A stretch of DNA of 5,248 nt from an uncultured Mycoplasmatota bacterium (GTDB lineage Bacteria > Bacillota_I > Bacilli_A > RF39 > UBA660): positions 1 to 5,248 of the forward strand of contig USDC01000061.1 of the NCBI GenBank assembly GCA_900553435.1. The letters run 5' to 3'. Shown here in pieces: positions 1 to 5,248 of this stretch. Positions within the stretch are counted from its first letter, which is position 1. The number at the start of each line of letters is the position of its first letter. The notes beneath the pieces were generated by a model, which searched no databases, had not been told where the DNA came from, and saw only the letters and a list, made by a program, of their open reading frames with translations. Both the position numbers and the translations under genes were made by a program.

Positions 1-81
1 TACATGTTCGTGTTTTCCGGTCAGCGCGTTATACATCGTGGTTTTCCCGCTGTTCGGATTGCCGGCAAAAGCAATTCTCAT
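1..81 (-). CDS. feoB: FeoB ferrous iron transporter, N-terminal 27 residues only (runs off the window edge)
   Basis: FeoB is the membrane Fe(II) permease, with an N-terminal cytoplasmic G-protein domain. Only the first 27 residues are visible, beginning MRIAFAGNPNSGKTTMYNAL. Residues 7-15 (GNPNSGKTT) are the G1/P-loop that binds nucleotide phosphate, in the form and at the extreme N-terminal position usual for FeoB; the following N-A-L-T-G is also typical. The start at 79-81 is supported by an AGGAGG site (plus-strand 89-94) seven bases upstream. The gene lies 106 bases downstream of feoA on the same strand, as expected for a feoAB operon. The G-domain remainder and the transmembrane part are outside the window. 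Another small GTPase is possible from so little sequence, but the feoA neighbour makes FeoB much the best reading. Confidence 0.9.
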   Translation of the reverse strand, partial: MRIAFAGNPNSGKTTMYNALTGKHEHV

Positions 82-152
82 GTTACATCCTCCTGTCTAT
101 ATAATAATAAATAAGTCCGTCGGTAGTTATCCTCAACTAACCTGTGCTCCTT

Positions 153-177
153 AAAAATAGTGACCTTCGTCACTATT
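153..177 (-). terminator. Hairpin with short T-run between feoA and feoB (possible attenuator)
   Basis: A perfect 9-bp inverted repeat (AATAGTGAC / GTCACTATT, arms 156-164 and 169-177) encloses a 4-base loop. On the minus strand it reads stem, GAAG loop, stem, then TTTTT, the last arm running into the T-run. This has the form of a weak intrinsic terminator or an mRNA-stabilising stem. It begins about 10 bases after the feoA stop, so it could let feoA be made in excess over feoB or tune readthrough. The T-run is short and the stem is AT-rich at its base, so full termination is unlikely. The structure is seen directly; its function is inferred. Confidence 0.45.
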
Positions 178-187
178 CAAATCAGTT

Positions 188-400
188 TTATATTAAGATC
201 GATTCGGCTATGCCGTCATCTATATTGTATCTTCCATCCTTTATCGATACGACACATCCTCCCTTTATATGGGAAATGACCGTTATTGGCTCACCGCTGT
301 AACACCCTAAAGTGAACAGAAAAGATTTGAGCTCCTCGTCATCACTTGAAATATCTTTAACTATATACGTTTCTCCTGTTTTAGCTTCACTTAAATTCAT
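188..400 (-). CDS. feoA: FeoA family ferrous iron transport accessory protein
   Basis: This is a 70-residue cytoplasmic protein of the FeoA family, a small SH3-like beta-barrel that supports FeoB in Fe(II) uptake, probably through contact with its cytoplasmic part. The sequence opens MNLSEAKTGETYIVKDI, a typical FeoA first strand. The central segment LKSFLFTLGCYSGEPITVIS has the family's leucine/glycine turn followed by a strand, and the end (GRYNIDDGIAESILI) gives the last strand, where the protein controls its own fold. It has no transmembrane segment or signal peptide. The length is close to the usual 70-80 residues, so the gene appears complete. The ATG at 398-400 is supported by AGGAGA (plus-strand 406-411) five bases upstream. 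It is the first gene of the minus-strand operon, followed by feoB, with its own promoter at 482-509. The LGCYSGE variant resembles FeoA copies I recall from Clostridia; that is from memory. Confidence 0.88.
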   Translation of the reverse strand: MNLSEAKTGETYIVKDISSDDEELKSFLFTLGCYSGEPITVISHIKGGCVVSIKDGRYNIDDGIAESILI

Positions 401-425
401 ATCTGTCTCCTATGCTAAGCAAACG

Positions 426-435
426 AAAGCGCTTT
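426..435. promoter_or_regulatory. Perfect palindrome AAAGCGCTTT in the feoA leader (cre-like)
   Basis: A perfect 10-bp palindrome lies in the feoA 5' leader, 25 bases before the start codon and downstream of the predicted promoter. Its AAnCGnTT core matches the centre of the CcpA-binding cre element of Bacillota (TGWAANCGNTNWCA), but the outer TG and CA positions are not both kept (CGAAAGCGCTTTAT on the plus strand). If used, CcpA bound there would act as a roadblock to transcription. The palindrome is certain; its role as a cre site is a weak inference. Confidence 0.25.
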
Positions 436-456
436 ATTTTATCACGCCTTAATGCG

Positions 457-472
457 GTTAGCTTTTTCTAAC
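457..472. promoter_or_regulatory. Inverted repeat GTTAG-N6-CTAAC at the feoA transcription start, candidate operator
   Basis: The arms GTTAG (457-461) and CTAAC (468-472) are exact inverted repeats separated by six bases. Further out lie GCG (454-456) and CGC (475-477), slightly offset. The site covers roughly +3 to +18 relative to the start predicted from the minus-strand promoter, a common place for a repressor. The half-site TTAG/CTAA is reminiscent of DtxR/IdeR-type metal-dependent regulator boxes, but the six-base spacing is longer than the classical TTAGGTTAG-S-CTAACCTAA arrangement. It does not resemble a Fur 7-1-7 box. Regulation by iron is plausible from the operon's job, but the regulator cannot be named from the sequence. 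Confidence 0.35.
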
Positions 473-481
473 TACGCTTAC

Positions 482-509
482 ATTCTAACATAAACAAAAT
501 ACTTGTCAA
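482..509 (-). promoter_or_regulatory. Sigma-A-type promoter of the feoAB operon
   Basis: On the minus strand a perfect -35 box TTGACA (plus-strand 504-509) is followed after 16 bases by TAGAAT (482-487), five of six matches to the -10 consensus. The sequence upstream of the -35 box (510-540) is rich in A and T runs, like an UP element. Transcription would start near position 475, leaving a leader of about 75 bases before the feoA start codon at 400. That leader contains the two palindromic candidate sites described separately. Confidence 0.75.
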
Positions 510-545
510 CTGTTTTTACATTTTTTTGATGTTAAAAATCTAAGT

Positions 546-3500
546 ATGTTAGAGGAGTATTTTACATATTTTTTAACTGATTTATCTAAGGATATTCCTA
601 CACTTAATACTATAATGGATAATGAAATAAAATATGATAAAGATAAAATAACTGTTGAAGTAATAAATAAGATGGAGCTAAATAAATTTAAGACAGTAAC
701 TGATGAACTTGAAAAAAAATTACAAATGGTTGGATTTAAAAATATAAAAATTGATTATAAGTTAAACGAAGAAAAACGTGAAAAAATAAAAGAGTTAATA
801 AAAAAGACAGATGTAAAAATAATAAAGGAAGAAAAAGAGGAAAGAGTTATTTTAGGTAATCCTATTAAAGGTAAAAGTATGCTTGTAAAAGATATTATAG
901 CTGAGGAGAACAACGTAATATTAGAAGTATATGTTTTTGATATGGAGTTTAGAGAAACAAAAAATGGTGGTAATATTATTACTTTAAAAGTAAGTGATAA
1001 TACTGATAGTATTATTGCCAAAATGTTTACTAAAGAAAAAGAAGTTGTAAATAATTTAAAGAAGAATATAAAGAAGAACAATTGGTATAAGATAAAAGGG
1101 TTTGTAAAACATGATGATTATTTAAGAGAATTAGTTTTAAATATAAGAGATATAGAAAGTATTAAAAGTAAAAAAACAATAAGAGTGGATGATGCAGAAG
1201 AAAAACGTGTAGAACTACATTTACACACTAAAATGAGTCAGATGGATGGCTTAATTGATTTTGATAAATCTCTTTTTGCAAAGATAAAAGAACTAGGACA
1301 TAGAGCAATAGGAGTAACGGATAAGAATACTGTACAAGAATTTCCAAAACTTTATAATAATAAAGGGGATATAAAAGTCTTGTTTGGAAGTGAAGTATAT
1401 GTTGTAAATGATGATGTAGGTATTATTTTAAGACCGACAAAGGATAGTTTAAAGGATACTACATATGTTGTTTTTGACTTTGAAACTACTGGACTTAATG
1501 CTGGTGCGGGGGACTCTATTATTGAAATTGGTGCAGTAAAGATTAAAAATGGAGAAATAATAGATAAGTTTAATGAATTAATTAATCCTGGAAAAAAATT
1601 ATCAAAAGTAATAACTGATATTACTAATATTACTGATGATATGTTAAAAGATAAAGATAATGAAGAAAATGCATTTAAGAGATTTAAAGATTGGTATGGC
1701 TCTTTACCAATGGTTGCTCATAACGCAAGGTTTGATACATCTTTTGTTGAGATGTGTTATAGAAAATATAATTTAGGGGAATTTACTAATACAGTAATTG
1801 ATACTATGGAACTTTCAAAAGCATTAAATCCAGACGCAGCAAGACACAGTTTGAGTGCGTGTGTAAAAAGGTATAATGTTGAGTTTGATGAAGAAGGTCA
1901 TCACAGAGCAGATTATGATGCAGAGGGAACTGCATATCTACTTCATAAGATGTTATCTACAGTAGATTCTTCATTTGTTACTTTAGAGGATTTAAATAGA
2001 TTAGTGGATAAATCTCAAATACATAAAATGGGAAGACCTTTTCATATAACTGTTTATGCACTTAATGATGTAGGTTTAAAAAATTTATTTAAAATTATAA
2101 GTTTAGCAAATACCAAATATTTATATAAAACTCCAAGAATATTAAAAAGTGAAATAGAAAGATTAAGAGAAGGACTTCTTATAGGTTCTGGTTGTATAAA
2201 TGGGGAAATATTTAAAGAAGCGGCAAATAAGACAGAAGAAGAACTTGCTAATATGATGAAATTTTATGATTTTATTGAAGTTAACCCACCAAGTATTGCA
2301 AAACATTTAGTTGATTTAGGAGATTTTTATAACGTTTTACAAATACAAGAGAGAATAAAAAAAATAATAGATACCGCAGATAAAGTAGGTAAAATAGTAT
2401 GTGCAACTGGGGACGTTCATACACTTGACCCAGAAGATAATATTTATAGAGATATATTAGTTACACAAAAAGTGCCAGGTGGAGGTTTTCATCCATTATA
2501 TAGAAAAGATATTAAAGAAATTCCTAATGCATATTTAATGACTACAAAAGAAATGTTAGAAGAGTTTGATTTTCTGGATAGTAAAAAGGCATATGAAATA
2601 GTAGTAACTAATACTAATAAAATAGTTGATATGTTTACTGAAGAAGTACATGTATTAAAAAAAGGCTTATGTTCTCCAAAAATGGAGAATTCTGCACAAA
2701 AAACAAAAGACATGGTATATGGAAATGCAAAAGCAATATATGGAGAAGAATTACCAAAAATTATTGAAGAAAGACTTGATAAAGAATTAAGTGGAATTAT
2801 AGGTGGAGAATATGATGTTATTTATTTGATAAGTCAAATGCTTGTTAAAAAAAGTAATGATGATGGATACTTAGTTGGTTCACGTGGTAGTGTTGGCTCT
2901 AGTTTAGTTGCAACTTTCATGGGAATAACAGAAGTTAATCCTCTTCCTCCACATTATGTTTGTCCAAATTGTAAAAAAAGTATATTTGAAGATGATGATG
3001 GTAAACCTTTATCTTATACTTATGGTAGTGGTTTTGATTTGCCAGATAAAGTATGTGAATGTGGTACTAAGTTTAAAAAGAATGGACAAGATATTCCATT
3101 TGAGACATTCTTGGGCTTTAACGGTGATAAAACACCTGATATAGACCTTAACTTTTCTGGGGAATATCAAGCAAAAGCACATGATTATACAAAAGTATTA
3201 TTTGGAGAGGAAAATGTATATCGTGCTGGGACTGTTTCTACTATCGCATCAAAAACTGCTTTTGGGTTTGTAAAAATTTATTGTGAACTTAAAGGAATTA
3301 CACTAAGAAATGTTGAAGTTGAACGTTTAGCACTTGGTATAACAGGTGTAAAAAGAACTACAGGTCAACATCCAGGAGGTATTGTAGTTGTTGGAACAGG
3401 AAAGGATATTTTTGATTTTACACCTTATCAATATCCAGCTGAAAATACAAGTGCTGCATGGTATACAACTCACTTTGAATATCATGATATTGAAGAAAAC

Positions 3501-4577
3501 TTGCTTAAACTAGATATACTAGGACACGATGATCCTACGGTGTTAAAATATTTAGGTGATGATGAGAATGTAGATATAAATGATATACCACTTGATGATA
3601 AAAAAGTTCTTAGTATATTTGCTTCACCTAAAGCACTTGGTGTTACTAAAGAAGATATTAATTGTCCTACTGGTACTTTAGGAATACCAGAGTTTGGAAC
3701 AAATTTTGTTATTAAAATGGTAGAAGAAGCAAAACCAAAAACATTTGCTGACCTTATTAAAATATCTGGTTTGTCTCATGGAACTGATGTATGGAATGGT
3801 AATGCTAGAGACCTTATTTTAAATGGGACTTGTAAATTTAATGAGGTTATCGGATGTCGTGATGATATTATGGTTTATTTAATACAACAAGGATTAGAAA
3901 AAGGTCAAGCATTTAAGACAAGTGAATTTATTCGTAAAGGAAAAAGTGTAAAAGAACCAGAAAAATGGGAAGAATTAAAGGCTGTAATGAAAGAAAATGG
4001 TGTACCAGATTGGTATATTAAATCTTGCGAAAAAATTAAATACATGTTTCCAAAAGCGCACGCTTCTGCTTATGTTACAATGGCCTTTAGAGTGGCGTGG
4101 TTTAAAGTATATCATCCACTTAGTTATTATAGAGTGTATTTATCTATTAGAGAAAGTGATTTTGATTTAGATGCGATGCATAAAGGTGAAGACGCAGTAA
4201 GACTTAAAATCCAAGAAATTGCTAATAAAGGTTTTGATGCAACAAATAAAGAAGCAAGTGTACTAGGCTGTTTAAAGATTTGTTATGAAGCAATTAAAAG
4301 AGGAATACATTTTGAAAATATTTCCTTAACAGAAAGTGATGCTTTAATGTTTAAAAAGACTAAAGATGGTAAAGGATTAATACCTCCATTTATCGCACTT
4401 GATGGAATGGGAGATGTTGCTGCGAAAAAGATAGTAGAGGAAAGAGATAAAAAGCCTTTTGTAAGTATAGAAGATTTACAATATAGAGGAAAAGTTTCAG
4501 CTACGTTAATAGATAAAATGAGAGCAATGGGAGCGTTAGATGATATACCAGAAAGCTCACAACTTAGTTTGTTTTAA
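546..4577 (+). CDS. polC: PolC-type DNA polymerase III alpha subunit, 5'-truncated
   Basis: PolC is the replicative polymerase of low-GC Gram-positives, with built-in 3'-5' proofreading. The visible domains run in family order. The end of the N-terminal domain is followed by an OB fold (about 120-205). A split PHP domain comes next, with HLH 225-227, D234, E283, then after the exonuclease H500, C550 and DVH 623-625. The DEDDh exonuclease sits inside it (D311, E313, D397, H453, D458). A zinc-binding insertion has C806, C809, C837 and C839. The palm has GSRGSVGSS 778-786, PDIDLNF with catalytic D865 and D867, and D990 in LKLDILG. The C-terminus is a QLSLF clamp-binding motif (1339-1343). Everything from the exonuclease to the end looks intact. 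Against B. subtilis PolC (1437 residues, from memory) about 95 N-terminal residues are absent. The ATG at 546 has no ribosome binding site, and the frame stays open without a start back to 489, so the true gene probably began upstream of a break. Lys260 replaces the usual PHP His. Confidence 0.95.
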   Translation: MLEEYFTYFLTDLSKDIPTLNTIMDNEIKYDKDKITVEVINKMELNKFKTVTDELEKKLQMVGFKNIKIDYKLNEEKREKIKELIKKTDVKIIKEEKEERVILGNPIKGKSMLVKDIIAEENNVILEVYVFDMEFRETKNGGNIITLKVSDNTDSIIAKMFTKEKEVVNNLKKNIKKNNWYKIKGFVKHDDYLRELVLNIRDIESIKSKKTIRVDDAEEKRVELHLHTKMSQMDGLIDFDKSLFAKIKELGHRAIGVTDKNTVQEFPKLYNNKGDIKVLFGSEVYVVNDDVGIILRPTKDSLKDTTYVVFDFETTGLNAGAGDSIIEIGAVKIKNGEIIDKFNELINPGKKLSKVITDITNITDDMLKDKDNEENAFKRFKDWYGSLPMVAHNARFDTSFVEMCYRKYNLGEFTNTVIDTMELSKALNPDAARHSLSACVKRYNVEFDEEGHHRADYDAEGTAYLLHKMLSTVDSSFVTLEDLNRLVDKSQIHKMGRPFHITVYALNDVGLKNLFKIISLANTKYLYKTPRILKSEIERLREGLLIGSGCINGEIFKEAANKTEEELANMMKFYDFIEVNPPSIAKHLVDLGDFYNVLQIQERIKKIIDTADKVGKIVCATGDVHTLDPEDNIYRDILVTQKVPGGGFHPLYRKDIKEIPNAYLMTTKEMLEEFDFLDSKKAYEIVVTNTNKIVDMFTEEVHVLKKGLCSPKMENSAQKTKDMVYGNAKAIYGEELPKIIEERLDKELSGIIGGEYDVIYLISQMLVKKSNDDGYLVGSRGSVGSSLVATFMGITEVNPLPPHYVCPNCKKSIFEDDDGKPLSYTYGSGFDLPDKVCECGTKFKKNGQDIPFETFLGFNGDKTPDIDLNFSGEYQAKAHDYTKVLFGEENVYRAGTVSTIASKTAFGFVKIYCELKGITLRNVEVERLALGITGVKRTTGQHPGGIVVVGTGKDIFDFTPYQYPAENTSAAWYTTHFEYHDIEENLLKLDILGHDDPTVLKYLGDDENVDINDIPLDDKKVLSIFASPKALGVTKEDINCPTGTLGIPEFGTNFVIKMVEEAKPKTFADLIKISGLSHGTDVWNGNARDLILNGTCKFNEVIGCRDDIMVYLIQQGLEKGQAFKTSEFIRKGKSVKEPEKWEELKAVMKENGVPDWYIKSCEKIKYMFPKAHASAYVTMAFRVAWFKVYHPLSYYRVYLSIRESDFDLDAMHKGEDAVRLKIQEIANKGFDATNKEASVLGCLKICYEAIKRGIHFENISLTESDALMFKKTKDGKGLIPPFIALDGMGDVAAKKIVEERDKKPFVSIEDLQYRGKVSATLIDKMRAMGALDDIPESSQLSLF

Positions 4578-4614
4578 AAAAGTTATAAAAATTAAAAATT
4601 TATAGCTTTTTTTC
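4576..4614 (+). terminator. Rho-independent terminator of polC
   Basis: A 14-bp stem (4576-4589 with 4599-4612, one G-U pair) overlaps the polC stop codon and encloses a 9-base A-rich loop. The 3' arm ends in a run of seven T (4607-4613). The stem is almost all A-T, but its length and the T-run make an efficient intrinsic terminator likely. It separates polC from the next gene, whose promoter begins immediately after it. Confidence 0.8.
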
Positions 4615-4644
4615 TTGACTAAACTAAAAATTCTTTGTTACACT
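4615..4644 (+). promoter_or_regulatory. Promoter of the exported protein gene (extended -10)
   Basis: TTGACT (4615-4620, five of six matches to the -35 consensus) is followed after 18 bases by TACACT (4639-4644, four of six at -10). TG one base before the -10 box (4636-4637) makes an extended -10 motif. It starts directly after the polC terminator, so the downstream gene is a separate transcription unit with a very short leader. The imperfect -10 box leaves some doubt. The alternative AT-rich hexamers at 4645-4656 lie too close to the ribosome binding site to be preferred. Confidence 0.6.
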
Positions 4645-4669
4645 AAGTATAGTATAGGGAGGTTAGGCT

Positions 4670-5184
4670 ATGAGTGAAGTTAAGAAAATGATATTAGTTT
4701 CAAGCATCGCAATTTTAGCATTAATTTTAGGAGCTTCAGGAGTAGCTTATTCATATGTAAATAATAAAACTTCAGCATCAACAGATGTAAGCTCAGTATT
4801 AATAAAAAATGAAGATATATCAGTTGTTTTTGAGGGAGACTCTGAAATAGATGCTAGTTATTTAAAGGATAAAGAAACAGTCTCAAAAACATTTACAGTA
4901 GAAAACACTTCTACTGGTGCGATAAATTATAATATTGTTTGGACTTATATAGATAATACTTATACTGATACTGATGGTTTAGTTTATACCGTAAAAGATA
5001 ATTCTGGGAAAAAACAGTTGTTCCAACTACAGGAGCAAACATTCCTATAATAAAAAATATAACTTTAGAGAAAAATGAAGAAAGAACTTATACTTTAGAA
5101 ATAACTTATAACAAAAATAAGGATGCAGTAGAACAAACATTGCACGCTAAAATAAATGCTGTTGTAAATGAATTAGCTAATTAA
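4670..5184 (+). CDS. Small exported surface protein with SipW-type signal-like N-terminus, broken by a -1 frameshift
   Basis: The start at 4670 is fixed by GGGAGG (4657-4662) seven bases upstream. Residues 7-26 are a strongly hydrophobic helix after a short basic stretch (VKK), ending in GVAYSY. This is a signal peptide or membrane anchor resembling the pattern of TasA/camelysin-type proteins; there is no lipobox cysteine. The rest is rich in Thr, Asn, Asp and Val with alternating strands, such as KTFTVENTSTGAINYNIVW, suggesting a beta-sandwich outside the cell. The first frame stops at 5050 after 126 residues. Its last eleven residues (QLFQLQEQTFL) look unrelated to the protein. Inserting one base in the A-run at 5009-5014 continues the reading as TVVPTTGANIPIIKNITLEK and on to a stop at 5182-5184, giving 171 residues with fitting composition. 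The restored part (TLEKNEERTYTLEITYNKN) is typical of such beta folds. The protein is not recognised more precisely; the TasA/camelysin likeness is a weak inference. The break is more likely a sequencing slip than a true pseudogene. Confidence 0.7.
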
Positions 5185-5240
5185 ATTTTATAAAGAAAAA
5201 TTTTAATATACTAAAAAACTGCCAACCAAACGTCAATTGC

Positions 5241-5248
5241 GGGGGGGG
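5241..5248. other. Terminal run of eight G, probable contig-end artefact
   Basis: The window ends in eight consecutive G, in a region of otherwise very low GC. Poly-G at sequence ends is a known artefact of two-colour short-read chemistry. The 56 bases between the previous stop codon and this run contain no gene, and only a weak all-AT inverted repeat (5183-5189 with 5197-5203). Confidence 0.55.

Noticed and set aside
551..557. AGAGGAG just after the polC ATG, as a ribosome binding site for a later start
   Set aside because: No ATG, GTG or TTG in the polC frame follows at a usable distance; the next in-frame ATG is at 615, and starting there would remove still more of the conserved protein.
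755..1081. Minus-strand open frame of 108 codons inside polC
   Set aside because: It lies entirely within polC, is dominated by Phe, Ser, Ile and Leu as expected for the antisense of a Lys/Glu-rich AT-rich gene, and has no credible ribosome binding site.
2489..2713. Minus-strand open frame of 74 codons inside polC
   Set aside because: It is antisense to conserved PolC sequence, with no family features and no supporting signals.
2956..3144. Plus-strand open frame of 62 codons overlapping polC in another frame
   Set aside because: It overlaps the zinc-binding and palm region of PolC, whose frame is clearly the real one; the alternative product has no recognisable pattern.
546..4577. Mollicute-type code (UGA as Trp)
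   Set aside because: Every Trp examined in PolC is TGG and the frame needs no TGA read-through.
5008..5015. Programmed -1 ribosomal frameshift site
   Set aside because: An A-AAA-AAC heptamer is present, but not in the phase needed: the zero frame reads AAA AAA CAG, so the preceding G spoils a tandem slip. No strong downstream stem was seen, and a one-base homopolymer error is simpler.
5183..5203. Inverted repeat AAATTTT / AAAATTT as a terminator
   Set aside because: The stem is only seven A-T pairs and is not followed by a T-run, so it is probably chance in AT-rich DNA.

Overview
The window looks like an AT-rich stretch of a low-GC Gram-positive (Bacillota) genome. The evidence is a PolC-type replicative DNA polymerase, AGGAGG-type ribosome binding sites and sigma-A-like promoters. 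Tryptophan in the polymerase is read from TGG and no in-frame TGA occurs, so the standard bacterial code applies and a UGA-Trp mollicute is unlikely. A gut-type uncultured Bacilli or Clostridia member would fit, but that is inference.

Layout: (1) Positions 1-510, minus strand, hold the start of a ferrous iron uptake operon: promoter, candidate operators, feoA, a hairpin, then the first 27 codons of feoB running off the left edge. (2) Positions 546-4577, plus strand, hold a very large polC gene. All enzymatic domains are present, but it lacks roughly the first 90-100 residues of the family and has no ribosome binding site. (3) A strong intrinsic terminator follows at 4576-4614, then a new promoter. 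(4) Positions 4670-5184 encode a small exported surface-type protein whose frame is broken by a one-base slip in an A-run at 5009-5014. (5) The last 64 bases hold no gene and end in eight G.

The two halves do not obviously belong together. The feo segment is richer in GC (about 48% over 1-90 and 37% over 181-400 by hand count) than the start of polC (about 21% over 601-720). The polC N-terminus is lost where the feo promoter region begins. The simplest reading is a chimeric contig joint, or a rearrangement, between about 510 and 546; a true 5'-truncated polC is the alternative. The poly-G end and the broken homopolymer also point to sequence or assembly quality limits.

Functionally, FeoA and FeoB would work together in Fe(II) import at the membrane. 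PolC is the leading replicative polymerase with built-in proofreading. The last gene is an independent unit. I see no evidence of a new multi-gene system. The points most worth checking are the truncation/joint, a His-to-Lys change in the PHP site of PolC, the frameshift, and the regulatory structure around feoA-feoB.
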